A stretch of DNA of 64,000 nucleotides from Bombardia bombarda. Taxonomy: Eukaryota; Ascomycota; Sordariomycetes; Sordariales; Lasiosphaeriaceae. The DNA lies in NCBI GenBank assembly GCA_030512295.1, contig JAULSR010000002.1, positions 992,001 through 1,056,000 on the forward strand, in the 5' to 3' direction. Positions 47,401-58,300 of this stretch are shown here, one piece after another. The notes beneath the pieces are model-generated. The model was not told where the DNA came from and ran no database searches. It saw nothing but the letters and a program-made list of their open reading frames with translations. The stretch's first letter is position 1. Each line of letters starts with the position of its first letter. The translations under genes and the position numbers were made by a program.

Positions 47401-48159
47401 GTGCTTCTCTTTCATTGCTTGGAGTTTGCGCAGCCGTTCAACCTTTTTCTCCGCCTCTGAGGGAGGTTGGGTCAGTGAAGACCTAGCTAGCTGTAAGGGT
47501 GGTGCCGTGTCAGTTCGTGTTTTGCGTGAGGCGTTGGTGTAGGCGGGAAGCGATACTGCCATACGACTGGAGGAAGCGCGTACCTCGTTCTCCTTGCTTG
47601 GCTTAGCATCCGGCTTGGGGGGACCACGTAGACGGCCGTCATCGCCACGGCGAGAGGCAGACTCAGCCGTGCCCTCTCGGCGGCTTCTGTTTCGATCGCG
47701 GGAGTCATCTCGTCTGGAACGGTTATCTCTGTCCCCTTCTCTGCTTCGCTGCCTGCGGCGGTCTGGCGAGCGCAGCCTATCCGGGCCCCTGTCGCGTGAC
47801 CGTCGTCGATCACGATTGCTGCCGCCATCGCGCCGTGGGCCTCGGTAATAGTCATCGTCTCGACGGTCTATGGATCTGTCCCTCCGGCGGTAAGGGTCGT
47901 GATCTCGGCCATCTCGGGCACGGTCACCGCGATCGCGGTCACGGTATCGACGCTGCGGGGCGAAACGTCGGTCAGAATTAAACGTAGAGGAGGTGTTGCT
48001 GGCGGCACTTACATCTATGGGGCTGCGAGAGCGACGGCGATGGTCGCCATGGGTGGCGGCATCGCGACGGTTGCGTTCGCGTCGCTCGTCATCTTTTCGT
48101 TTTCTCGCAGAGTGACTTCCTGCAGGAGATGGTGAGCGCGAGTCTTTGAGCCGAGCCAT
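44413..48159 (-). CDS. PRP5: Prp5, DEAD-box RNA helicase of the spliceosome
   Basis: Prp5/DDX46 remodels U2 snRNP at the branch site during pre-spliceosome formation in the nucleus. The whole stretch is open (1248 codons), but two segments have strong intron ends and a length divisible by three: 48012-47953 (GTAAGT...CGCAG, 60 bases) and 47583-47491 (GTACGC...TACAG, 93 bases). Removing both gives 1197 residues. The N-terminus is rich in Arg/Ser/Asp. Then come FWVEPHELSQMTEEELADLR, the Q-motif YERPTPIQ, GVAKTGSGKT near residue 600, DEADRMFDMGF near 714, SAT, and HRAGRTGRAG near 899. The C-terminal marker DASGFGGKGLEKL and a final region with INDFPQKARWAVTNRT identify Prp5 among DEAD-box proteins. 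Confidence 0.95.
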   Translation of the reverse strand: MARLKDSRSPSPAGSHSARKRKDDERRERNRRDAATHGDHRRRSRSPIDVSAASNTSSTFNSDRRFAPQRRYRDRDRGDRARDGRDHDPYRRRDRSIDRRDDDYYRGPRRDGGSNRDRRRSRDRGPDRLRSPDRRRQRSREGDRDNRSRRDDSRDRNRSRREGTAESASRRGDDGRLRGPPKPDAKPSKENEVRASSSRMAVSLPAYTNASRKTRTDTAPPLQLARSSLTQPPSEAEKKVERLRKLQAMKEKHALKEAKEADVTPGMTRKLFAEMDQRAGAAGSPVAKASPTPSSPAASASPAMTPAPYSGKFDPKAIARNSKPARSHSPARLGDVKIGDVKLGDVKAGAPRETLLKKAGALPANRIISTFGFQKAADTQKSTAKRKLDMDDEEIIKRKLVKLPNFPLENAYDTPYAEDDAEEDLDVLLARNEEDVAEAQRVLHERREEQIQQETKQESTAMEVDSEVPNGENKAEPNEDAIDVDGEIDPLDAFMVNLEQTGSADFVRPKAVREEKKTASQPEAYFNDDDYGFEAESTDPASFLAMAAKKKKKDIPKIDYSKLDLAPIRKNFWVEPHELSQMTEEELADLRLELDGIKVSGKNIPKPVQKWSQCGLTRPLLDTIETLGYERPTPIQMQALPVIMSGRDVIGVAKTGSGKTMAFALPMLRHVKDQDPVTGDDGAIALIMTPTRELCTQIYTDLLPFAKALKLRVVAAFGGNAIKDQIAELKRGAEIIVATPGRLIDLLAANGGRVTNLRRATYLVLDEADRMFDMGFEPQVMKIFNNVRPERQTILFSATMPRIIDALTKKVLRDPVEITVGGRSVVAPEIAQKVEILDEKGKFVRLLELLGELYRNDDDVRSLIFVERQEKADELLRELLRRGYGCMSIHGGKDQEDRNSTISDFKKGVCPIVIATSIAARGLDVKQLKLVINYDAPNHLEDYVHRAGRTGRAGETGTCVTFITEEQENCAPGIAKALEQSGQPVPERLSEMRKAWKEKVKSGKAKDASGFGGKGLEKLDKDREAARLRERKTHKAEGEEDDFKEDVTPEEDEKKEKVKTVVQSAASAIVSRDQAKAEAAEAKPSTPIDSRISSGVVKGPAAGTAPKGGALDKAAMAISEINNRLARAGQLRPGQPIDNKGPDAGAFHATLEINDFPQKARWAVTNRTNVAKILEATGTSITTKGNFYAPGKEPPPGAEPKLYILIEGDTEVVVSNALSELTRLLKEGTIAAADAESRAPASGRYTIT

Positions 48160-49301
48160 ACTGTTGGTTACGGTGGCTCAGCAATGACACTGGTGTGGTG
48201 AGATGTACTTTTGACGTAGAGTCGGATGTACGGTTAGTGCGTCAGACAGATATCTTCATTATGTTGCGCTCCTGACCACTGTTTCCCGTAGTGCTGGGGC
48301 GGATTGATTCAGAAGGTGGTGATGGAGAAGTTTGAAGACGCCGAGCAACTGTGGAGTGAAATGCACGGTCGACAGTGAGGCAGCTAGCAGTGGCAACGAA
48401 AGTCGACTCATCGATGGCATCGCACAGTACTGCACACAGTGAAAATGGCGCTATTTGGCGTTGATGACACAGTGCCTAAACAGCTTATGCGCACGGATCT
48501 GTAAGCCCAGGTGTAGGCAGACCTCCAAAGCTTGTGGTATACCCAGGTATTGCCTGCAGAAGAAGACCATGTGGGAATACTGTTATATTGATGCTTTGAA
48601 TATTGTTCAACATGCGCAACATGTCCAAACGCGACAACGAATTAAAAAAAATAGTATTATTTTTCATAATTACGTTGTTGATGTGCCGATATCCTGGGAG
48701 TCAAGAGGATACCTGCAGCATTGCGCTAACAGACTCCTCCATAGAAGCAAGGAACAATCTTTGGAAATGGGAAAACATTACGAGCATCAATAGCCTCGAG
48801 ACCAATGTTTCAGAACCCCTTGAATAAGAGTAGAGTGACGAATTCAATGCTTGACCCTCAGGAGGGGCCCTGAGAATGAGATGCATGCAGCGTTTCGAGG
48901 TTTTTAGCACCACTGCCGCCGTGCCTTACCCGATCTGCTAGCGCAAGTTATGGACATTCCGATTGCTTGAAACTTCGTAAAAGTGGTCTGTGCGCTTGAA
49001 TCCTAGCCAATGGCGTTACTCAAGACTCTTCAACCCACGCCCTGGCGTGTGCACACACTCAACTCCAACAGGGGCGGGCCTGCCCTGGCAAGTCTGGTTC
49101 CCTGGGACGTGGAGAGAGGTTGGTCGGAGCTCCTGGAAAAAGGGAGCAGGAGCTCTGGCGCGCGCGCCCCGAGCACAGCGCCGAGCTCGAAATCGTCTCC
49201 CATTCCATCACGTACTGATTACACGTCACCACACACGCAAAACATAGCGACGAACCTCGATAGCCCTTCAATTCCACCACAAACAGCGACACGGCATCAC
49301 C
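48160..49301. promoter_or_regulatory. Divergent region PRP5 / HMG-box gene
   Basis: 1.1 kb holding the promoters of two divergent genes. I saw no named motif, coding sequence or RNA gene. Confidence 0.5.
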
Positions 49302-50413
49302 ATGTGGTTGGCAATTGGGCTTGCGACAGCCCGGCAGCAGCTACGCGTCAGCGTCAGCGCCGCTGCTGCTGCTGCATCATCGTCAATCGCCTTGACCTCG
49401 TCCTCGCGCCTCGCTGGCCGATCACTCGCCGCCTCTGGTGCTCGCCTCGCCGGCCGCACCGGCGCCGTGCTCTTCCCGAGGTCATTTTCCGTCCAATCCT
49501 CCTTGCGCAAGCAGGCAGTCGGGGACGAGGCGGTCAAGACGAAGCCCAAGAAGACTGCCGCAGCCAAGGACGGCAAGAAGCCCAAGGCCAAGGCCGCCGC
49601 TAAGAAGGCCGCGCCCAAGAAGAAGAAGGTCGTCGCCGCAAAGAAGAAGAAGGTGGTGCTGACTGAGGAGGAAAAGGCCGCCAAGAAGGCGGAGCTTGCA
49701 GAGAAGAAGCTCAAGCTCAAGCTCAAGGAGCTGAAGGCCAAGGCCCTCATCGGTCAGCCGCAGGAAGTCGCGCCCGCGCGTCCCTTGACTCTTTTTCTCA
49801 AAAGGTCCATGGAACGCGAGCCAGGCGGTGGGGCGGAAAGACTGAGGGAAGAGGGTGCCAAGTACAATGCTCTGTCCGAGTCGGAGAAAAACCTCTTGAA
49901 AGCCGAAGCCCATCAGAACCTGCTCATAAACCAAGCTGCCACCCTGGCTTGGATCGAATCCCACACGCCCGAGGAGATATACGAGATTAACCAAGCCCGC
50001 CTCCGGCTTGCAAGGTTGAAGTCGTTGACCCGGCGGCCTCCAGTGCTGAAAGACCCCCGCCGTCTCAAGAAAATCCCCACCCCGTATTTGCTGTACACCA
50101 CCGCCAGTCTCTCGAGCACGCAAGAAAATGTAAGGAAAAGTTCTAAGAAGGTTGCTGAGAATTGGAAATCCCTTAGCGCTGCGGAACGCCAGGTATGTGA
50201 TCATTGTTGTTGTCCTGTCGCAACCCCTTTCTTAAACCAGCTTTCCCCTTTTCTCATAACGAGATCGTATTTCTGATACATCATTGGTGCCATGTTACTG
50301 ACTTCTACCTTTAGCCCTTCTTGGACGAGTATGAGAGGCTCAAGGCCGAGCGCGCAAGCCTGCCGACTACGTTTCTGCGTCCTGGTTTGGAAGTGTTGAC
50401 CCCAAGCCCTTAG
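49302..50413 (+). CDS. Double HMG-box protein, probably mitochondrial DNA-packaging type
   Basis: Two exons give 329 residues: 49302-50192 and 50315-50413, with intron 50193-50314 (GTATGT...TTTAG, phase 0). The first about 70 residues form an Ala/Ser/Arg-rich presequence with PRSFSVQSSLRK near its end, typical of mitochondrial import. A Lys-rich hinge (about 75-145) follows, with PKKKKVVAAKKKKVVLTEEE. Then come two divergent HMG boxes. The first begins RPLTLFLKRSMERE and continues YNALSESEKNLLKAEA. The second begins KKIPTPYLLYTTASLSSTQE and ends WKSLSAAERQPFLDEYERLK, the intron cutting its last helix. This resembles yeast Abf2 and related mtDNA-bending proteins. Mitochondrial location is an inference from the presequence. 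Confidence 0.8.
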
Positions 50414-50953
50414 TTAATCGATCCATTTCGATACGCCCTGGGTCTATCTCCTCGACTGTGCTGGATTTGAGATGAATCATGGTGGTTCAATTGTCGTCGT
50501 TGGTTTGTGCGTAACTTGTGTACTCTTTATGTACCAAGGCTCTTTATCATTCCTTTTTATATGAGATTTTGTTGTCTTAATTAGGCACGCTAGGTTCGCC
50601 ACTAGAACCTCATTGTACCATTATATGCTCTGTAGAACTCGACAAGTCTCAAATTAACAGCTACATGCACGATGGTCCGAGGGGTGAACGTGTGAGGAAT
50701 GCAGTAGTAATCAGCTTATTCTCTCTCAAGTCTTCTTCCTCTAGCCAACTTCTACTCCAAGATAGCCAGAGTTGAGATCCAAACAACCATCACCCAAAGA
50801 AAGCTCTGCTCCATGCTATGCCATAGCCATAAAAATGATCATAAAAACATGACTAGTATCCCAGATGCCATCCCAAAAACGCCACCCAATCAATCGATCA
50901 AAAGCAAAAAGAAAGTCCACCCAGTTACATGTACAAACAAAAACACCCACCCC
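50414..50953. other. Convergent intergenic region
   Basis: 3' UTRs of the HMG-box gene and the unknown gene to its right. No other feature seen. Confidence 0.55.
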
Positions 50954-52552
50954 CTAACCCCCCTTCCCCTCCATCACAACAACCACCGCCCCATCCCCCG
51001 CCACCCACTCCGCCCCCGTATACAGCACCCGCCGCTTGCTCACCAAATACAACAACAGATAAATATGCCCCACCGCATGCCCAAAGCAGTACATCCTCAG
51101 CCAGCTAAACGGCGCATCCCGCCCACACCAGACCCCCCAGCCCGCCGCGCCCTTGGGCAGGTACCCACCCAAAAAGCTCCAGCACGACTGCTTCAGCGCA
51201 CCGTCCCACGAGCTGCAATCAACAAGCCAGTACCCGCGCTCAAACGGGCGCACCTCGCGCGTCTGCGACGACGGCCGGAAGCGCTTGGCGAGGTTCAGCT
51301 CGCGGGCGAGCTCGGCGAGCGCGTCGGTGACGAGGTCGGCCGGGTCGAGGTCGTGTATTCCCGCCGGCGGCGCCGGGGAGAATATCTCTAGCGTCGTGCT
51401 GGAAAAGACGTTGGTGAGGGTGCCGCCGCCGCCCTGGGCGGCGCTGCGCTGGGCTTTGGCGCGCTCCTGGCGAGGGCCGATGTCGCTTGTGCTGCGGGCT
51501 AGGACGGCTTTCCCGGTTGTGGGTGAGGAGTCTGCTGGTGGTGATTTCGGAGCTGATGATACTGATAACCGGGGTCGTTTTGCCGTGGGCGGCTCCGACT
51601 CGGCGCGGGATGAGGGGATTCGTTCCTCGAGTGAGGTTGGGTCTGGCTGGGACGGTTCTGATGGGTTTGGGTATGAGGATGAGATGCGCGTTTCGTCGTA
51701 GGACACTGATGGGGGCGTGGTAGGCCGGGGGCGTTTGTTGTTGATGTTGACGTTGCCGTCGACGGTGCTAAGAATGGGGGACAGTGGAATTATTGTTTCG
51801 TCGTGGTTGCTTTCTGGACTACTTGAGTATGGGGGCGGTGATGAGACCGCCGGGTTTTGTGTCTTGTGAGAAGCGGTATGCGTAGGTAGGTTTTGGCCGT
51901 CAAACGACGATAGCTCTTTTGGTGAATGATCCCTGATCACTGCCTGGGACGAAGGGGGTAGATCTCTCAAGTGACCATCAGAATCACCACCATGTGTCAA
52001 CTGTTGCTTTTGTTGGGATGATCTGGCCTCCAGGTTTTCGTTCGAAGGACGAAAAACGAGTTGATGCACCGTCGTCCGTTGAGAAGCCTGCGTATGGTCT
52101 GACTGGCTGCTGTCAAATGTGTCTAGGAAATGCTCCAATATCCTTGTTGGGGAGCAGAACTGAGACATGGCCAGGTTGTTATCAGGAATGGAATCGGGGA
52201 CAACACTAGGAGGCGCCCTCCATGAGGATTGCGATTGCGAGCCCTGAAATCCTCCATCTTCAACCTGTTGCAGCCGGGGAGAGTTCATATTGTCATAGAC
52301 GCTTTGGAACGACATGTTGGGGGAGTTTATCGTCCGGGGCTCCTGCGTCGAAGGCGCCTCCGCGTAATCGTGAAAGTCCCGACCATCTTCGCCAGGAACA
52401 TTATACGACGGCTTCTCTGTGACGACTAATGGAATACGCTTCTTGGGCACAAAGTTCAGGTATGCGCTGGCCAATGTCCTGTAGTCCGTATCATCTGTCG
52501 TCCTGCTGGGAGCCGCAATATGGACCAGAATCTCGGCATTTGGCCGACTCAT
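50954..52552 (-). CDS. Conserved-looking protein of unknown function
   Basis: One exon encodes 532 residues. I cannot name the family. The N-terminus has a short ordered-looking block (MSRPNAEILVHIAAPSR, then YRTLASAYLNFVP). About 300 residues rich in Ser/Pro/Asp/Gln follow, probably disordered, with stretches such as SPNMSFQSVYDN. The C-terminal about 120 residues are a different, Trp/Tyr/Cys-rich domain: RPFERGYWLVDCSSWDGALK, SFLGGYLPKGAAGWGVWCG, then FGHAVGHIYLLLYLVSKRRV. The Trp/Cys-rich blocks suggest a folded domain under selection. No catalytic motif or signal peptide is visible. The hydrophobic LYLLLYL segment is short and next to His/Arg, so it is not a safe membrane call. Confidence 0.75.
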   Translation of the reverse strand: MSRPNAEILVHIAAPSRTTDDTDYRTLASAYLNFVPKKRIPLVVTEKPSYNVPGEDGRDFHDYAEAPSTQEPRTINSPNMSFQSVYDNMNSPRLQQVEDGGFQGSQSQSSWRAPPSVVPDSIPDNNLAMSQFCSPTRILEHFLDTFDSSQSDHTQASQRTTVHQLVFRPSNENLEARSSQQKQQLTHGGDSDGHLRDLPPSSQAVIRDHSPKELSSFDGQNLPTHTASHKTQNPAVSSPPPYSSSPESNHDETIIPLSPILSTVDGNVNINNKRPRPTTPPSVSYDETRISSSYPNPSEPSQPDPTSLEERIPSSRAESEPPTAKRPRLSVSSAPKSPPADSSPTTGKAVLARSTSDIGPRQERAKAQRSAAQGGGGTLTNVFSSTTLEIFSPAPPAGIHDLDPADLVTDALAELARELNLAKRFRPSSQTREVRPFERGYWLVDCSSWDGALKQSCWSFLGGYLPKGAAGWGVWCGRDAPFSWLRMYCFGHAVGHIYLLLYLVSKRRVLYTGAEWVAGDGAVVVVMEGKGG

Positions 52553-53320
52553 TGTACCATGTTAGAGTCCAGCTTGGATCCACTTTAACCTCCCGCTTCA
52601 TCCCTCATGGAGGACAGACTGCGCTCATAACAGTTAAAGGCGGGTTAAAGATGGTAAGCTGATGCCAGAATAAGAAGAGAAAATGAACGCCAGCCAAGCA
52701 GTTGGAGTCTCGGGCGAAATAAGTCTGTAAATAGGAAAGAACGATTGTGCGATTCTAAGGAAGTACCTGGTGAAAGGGTTGCCTAGCGCTGGGGACGTTG
52801 GTGTTAACGATGTTGGAGATACCTTCGTATGTACAGCGGCGGCAGGCAGGCAGGCAGGTGAAGAGTGGCCGGCAATTGTGGGGGAGGGACTGGAAGGCGT
52901 GGATCTGTAACCGCACGGACTAGCTACTAAGTATCCCCCTAGTTCCCCAGATTGCCGCAGTTCGCATTGCAGGGGCTAGAACGCTTATTAGCAAACAAGT
53001 TTAGTACTGTGTATAGTTAATACTTGTCTTTAGTATTGCAGTCTTTTCTTTCATTGGCCAATTACTTCATTAGATAGCACCGTCTGGACTTAGGGGCCAA
53101 CAGGGGTAGCTTTTCCGAACTACGGCTGCTGACCTCGAACTAACCTACACGTAGGGAGAAGTCGCGATCTTGTCTCGTGTAGATTTACGGAACCCATTAA
53201 AATAATCTCGCCACTTTAGCCTCTATCCTACCGCCCAAACCCATCCCCCACCGACGGACTCAATTCCATCCGGCTTGTTCCGACCTCGATCAGCTAGCTG
53301 AACTAACTACATTACACACA
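52553..53320. promoter_or_regulatory. Divergent region, unknown gene / ERG26
   Basis: Promoters of two divergent genes. It includes a GGCA tetranucleotide run at 52841-52858 and an AT-rich segment near 52980-53080. Confidence 0.5.
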
Positions 53321-54514
53321 ATGGCTTCAGAGAAGAAGCCGTCGCTCGGCTCGGTGGTGGTAATTGGTGGTTGCGGGTTTCTAGGACACCACGTCGTGCG
53401 CCTGCTGCTGCGCGATTACACATGCTCCCAGGTCTCTGTCGTCGACCTGCGCACCGTCCGCAACCGACGCCCCGACTCGGACGGCGTAGCATATTACGAC
53501 GCCGACATCACAGACCCCGTCCGCCTCGAGACCGTCTTCAAACAGGCCAAGCCCGACGTAGTCATCCACACGGCGTCCCCGCCCGCCCAGTCCAACGATA
53601 GCGTCTCGCACGCCCTATTCAAGAAGGTCAATGTCGACGGCACCGCCGCCGTCATCGAGGCCTGCCGCAAGACGGGCGTCAAGGCCCTCGTCTACACAAG
53701 CTCCGCTAGCGTCATGAGCGACAACCGGAGCGACCTGATCAATGCCGACGAGAGGTGGCCCGTGGTGAGGGGCAAGGACCAGAGCGAGTATTACTCTGAG
53801 ACAAAGGTACGCCCGCCCGCCCCAGTAGCTCTCACAACACGAGACAGACCGCTCGATCCTAACATAACCCCCCCTTCCTAGGCCGCCGCAGAGGAGCTGG
53901 TGCTCAAGGCCAACCGCGCGCCAGAGGCACCCAAGCTGCTCACATGCGCCATCCGCCCCTCGGGCATCATGGGCGAGGGCGACACAATGGTCCTCTACCA
54001 CATGATCAACATCTACCGCCAGGGCCGCACGGGCGTCCAGGTCGGCGACAACGACAACCTCTTCGACTTCACCTACGTCGAGAACGTGGCCCACGGGCAT
54101 CTGCTGGCCGCGCGCGCGCTCCTCGTTACGGCCTCGATGAGCGCAGTGCCGCTGGACACGGAGAAGGTCGACGGCGAGGCGTTCCTCATCACAAACGACA
54201 GCCCCGTCTACTTTTGGGATTTCTGCCGCGCCGTCTGGGCCGCCGCGGGCTCGCCGCTAGGGACCGACCACGTCTGGATCATGCCCCGGTCGACGGGCAT
54301 GGTGCTCGGCTTCCTGAGCGAGATCTTCTTCTCCATCATCCGCAAGCCGCCCACGTTCAACAGGCAGCGCATCATCTATAGCTGCATGACGCGCTACTAT
54401 GATATTTCTAAGGCGAAGAAGAGGCTGGGGTACCAGCCGCTCGTGAGTCTGGACGAGGGCGTGAAGAGGTCTGTGAAGTGGACGTTGGAGCAGGAGAAGG
54501 CTAAGAGCCTGTGA
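53321..54514 (+). CDS. ERG26: Sterol-4-alpha-carboxylate 3-dehydrogenase (C-3 sterol dehydrogenase)
   Basis: Erg26 oxidises and decarboxylates the 4-carboxysterol intermediate during C-4 demethylation in ergosterol synthesis at the ER. Two exons give 372 residues: 53321-53806 and 53882-54514, with intron 53807-53881 (GTACGC...CCTAG, phase 0). The NAD(P) motif GGCGFLG lies at residues 16-22. The catalytic Tyr-x3-Lys pair is Y158 and K162 in SEYYSETK, with Lys162 the last codon of exon 1. RPSGIMGEGDTMVLYHMI, DNDNLFDFTYVENVAHGHLL and FNRQRI are standard family blocks. The LGFLSEIFFSII segment near the C-terminus fits membrane association. Length and motifs match fungal Erg26. Confidence 0.95.
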
Positions 54515-55347
54515 TGGAGCTGTGGGTGGCTGTCCTGATTATTTCTTTTTTTTATTGATGAGATTCTGCACCTTGTAATATTTAGAGCGCCAGCATTTGA
54601 TACCAAGATGCAAAAAAGTATATATATTTAATGGTTATCATGGTTTGGCTTCGGGAGACTGAATTAATGAAGCTGGGACGCATATGGAGAACCCATGGCT
54701 ATGAGAACTGCGGTGTAGCTCAATCCGGTAAACGCATCTGGGGGAATCGGGTGTTCGAGCTCGGTAGGAGTGCAAATAACGGGACCTTTGCCATGGAAAG
54801 TGATTATACAGCATGGTTGAAAAGAAACAATGCTTCATCTCCTTGGGACTAATAACGGCGGAAATCAATATCATGACAACAAAGACCTCTAATAATATCA
54901 ATCATGAAAACCGAACCGATTATATTACTCTCTTTAATTAACAATTAATACACAACATTGTCAGCTAATAGAGCGTGACCGTCGAGCCCTTGGTATTTGA
55001 ACCATTCATGTCGATATGAACGTACATAGATATCATACGCAATGCACAAGATCCTCCATCGCTTTGTGAGTTGATGTTGATGAACTGATGTGAATTTAAT
55101 TCTTGTCTGCTTTCTTCTTCCTCCTCTTTCCACTCACCCCCCAACTCATTCCCATCATTCTGCGTTGCGTTTCCGTTTGCGCCTGGCTCTTACGCTTTTT
55201 GTGTGCGTGACCATATGGCTCTGTGTATGCGGAAAACATAAAGCTACATATTTATTCGACTCCCCTCCCCCCTGTACCTTGCCCCCCTTTCATGCTATTT
55301 ATTACTCCTATCCTCCCCATGAATTAATAAATAAATAATCAAACCAA
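54515..55347. other. Convergent intergenic region with tRNA-like boxes
   Basis: 3' UTRs of ERG26 and the DUF726 gene. A TAGCTCAATCCGG / GTTCGAGCT pair at about 54716-54761 resembles Pol III A and B boxes but does not fold as a tRNA (see findings). The rest is AT-rich, then T/C-rich. Confidence 0.5.
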
Positions 55348-58300
55348 TCAAGCAAACGTCATCGAGATCTCCTTCTCCTTGCCAAAGTCCTCGTCGTCAT
55401 CGTAATCGGCCCACGGGTCCGAGAGTGTAATATTGGGCACCGTCTGCGCCGACTTGAGATCTGGTCTCGTTGGCGGTGGTGCTGGATCCGCTGCTGGTAT
55501 TGTGGATGATACCCGACGACTATTGCTGATACCACTGTCGCCGCCAAAGGAGAAGTCGTCCGCATTCGTGTGATAAGACGACTGTTTCGGTGGGGGAGAG
55601 GACCCTGTGTCCGATGGTCCAAACCCCCCTGTATCAAACGTCATTTGTATTTCGTCGTCATCCAACCCACCACCGCTGGTATAATATGAATGTTGTTGTT
55701 GTTTTTGATAATAGTCCCTATTCTCCGCTCTAGTAGACGGGAAAGTGGGAGTGCGTTCGCTAGAGACACTGCCGTATTCGCGGGACGACTGTCTGATATG
55801 CGACGACGATTGCGGTGTGTAGGAATCGTTTGGCGGCCATTGCGGTACAGTATTGGCACTCTTCGTCTCTCGAAGGCTGTCTCGCACTGCCCTCAACGCC
55901 GGCTGCTGTGGTGGCTGCGGGCTGGGACTACTACTGAGATCAAGCTTCATCGGGGGAAGCGTGCTCTTGATCTCCCTAACTTGGAGCAGCTCCTCGTCGA
56001 TGCCGGTAGCCCCGCCGTCCTTGCTCCCCTCTTTTGCGAGCTCAGCGCGAATAGCATCCACATCAAACAGCACGCCGTGATTATTTCCCTGTCCATCCTC
56101 GGTTCTCCCACTCCCACTCCCACCATCAGGATTACCGCCAGCTCCACCACCACCGGCAGCCGATGCCTTGTGCGCATCCTCATATATCTCCCACTCCTGC
56201 TTCTGCAGCGCCTTCTTCTTCCTAAAGAAGCTGAACGCGCCACCCTTCCCGCTGGCCGCCTTGCCCTCCCTCTCCAGCTCCTTCCTCGCCTCCTCAATCT
56301 CGTTGATCAGCTCGCGCTGTCTCTCCTGATGCTTCTCCGGGTCCGGGTCCTCAATTTCCGAGAACTCGTCGCTCTCCACGCTCCAACCGCACTCGCGCAA
56401 CAGCCTCGGCATGGCAGTGCGATAGTCCATGTGACCGACCACGTACTCAGAGACATCCATATTCTCCAAGCCCTCAATGCCCTCAATGGCGGCCAAGCCC
56501 GCTACGCGCCTGATACCACCATTTGTCAAACGGAACAGATATCCCAAAATCCAATCATTTCCATTATAGCCATTCACAAAACGACCCGACACAACGGTGC
56601 GCGCGCGCAGATACTCGTCCTGCTTAACAACAACCGGGCTTCCAAAGAGGAACACATTCTGAACGATGCCGAAGGCACCCTTCCTGGCCAGCTCCTGGAG
56701 GCACGAGAAGATGACGCGGCTGCCCAGGGAGTAGCCCACGAGCGTGACCGGGCGGGTGCCCAGGTTTCTGTCGATGAGCGAGTCTGCCAGGATGAGGCCA
56801 GCCATGGTGGCGCGGTCGAGCGAGACGGCCCAGGGGTTGTCGATCAGGTAGGCGAGCTTGGTCAGCACAACAGGCAGCTGGAGCGCCGCCATCAACGACA
56901 CCAAGATGGTGCTGCCAAGGAGCTGCTGCAGACCCTGGGTGAGAGCCTAGAACAATAACCTGGTCAGCACATGCAACACAGCGTTCAAGACATCCCAGCC
57001 AGTCAACCGCCCAAACTCACCTCAGTGGCAAGGATATTAATGGTATCACCCATACTAGTCAGCATCTCAGGCTCCCACAATACCGAGTAGATATCCCCCA
57101 TGACTGGATCGACCGTACTGTACGGCAGCCGCACATCATCAATCTTGCCCGTCATCCACCCCGACACAGTCACAATCAGATTCACCCGCTTGTTGTTGTG
57201 CAGCGGCCTATACTCAAACGTCTTGACCGACCCCGTCCTCCGCTCAGCCGCCTTGCCACCAATCAAGCTCCCCGACGCCGCCGCCCCCGACGTAATAATC
57301 GCCGCACCGCCCGCACCCGCGAGGAACGAGCTCGTCCCGGTGACACCGATAGTAGTAAAACCCGCCGCCAGACCGGCGCCAATCACGGGAGCCAGCAGAC
57401 CGGCGGACAAGCCGATGACAAGACCACCACCGACCGTGGCCAGGCCCATGAGCACGTAGCGGCGCTTGAGGTCCTGCTTGCGCCGGTTCTCCATGTGCTC
57501 GTCCTCGTTCCAGTTCTCCTTCTCGGCGTTCTGCTGCATCTCGAGCGCGTCCGTCACCTTCTTCTCGAACCGGCAGATGTCGATCCAGGGTATCTCCAGG
57601 TCCTGGCCGACCCGCTCGAGCAGCACCCGCGACCGCGAGTCGTATATAGAGTCGGCGATCAGCACGAGGAACAGGTCGCACAGCACCGTCCACCGCAGGT
57701 CGATGTTGATCTTGTCTGTCGTGGGCATCTGCGAGGGGGTCCTGACCGGCGCGGTGAGCTCTGTGTTGTCGTTCACCTCGTACGCCGGCGGCGGCTCCGC
57801 GACCGGTTCCAGATCCGGCTCGTGCTCATAGTTTGGCGGCGGCGGCGGCGACTTTGCCCCCCCAGACGTCGTCGACGACCTCCTGTCCGCCTCTGCCTCT
57901 GCCTCTGCATCCCCCTCCGCCATGGGATTCTTGACCCTCGCGTTTGCCATCAGCACGGGCGTCAGGTCGCGGGGCACCACCCCGTGCGCGCTCAGCTGCT
58001 CGATCATGACCTGCTCGGCCGGGCTGATATCCATGTGCGAGTACAGGCGTATCATCATCTTCTGGCTCCACATCTTCATGCTCTCCGCCGCGATATTGAC
58101 CTGCTTCTTGGTCTTGCGCGACTTGTGCAATATGTTTTCCACGTCCGTCAGCATGGCCGACAGCTCCAGCCGCGTCAGCCCGACATAGGCAATGCGCTGC
58201 CCCTCGGTGAGCAGCTCCTTGGTCGCCTGCAGCTGGCTGACGGCGTCGCGCTGCGTCTCCTCTTCTTCCTCGAGGATGCCCGTGGCCGTGCCGGCGTTGC

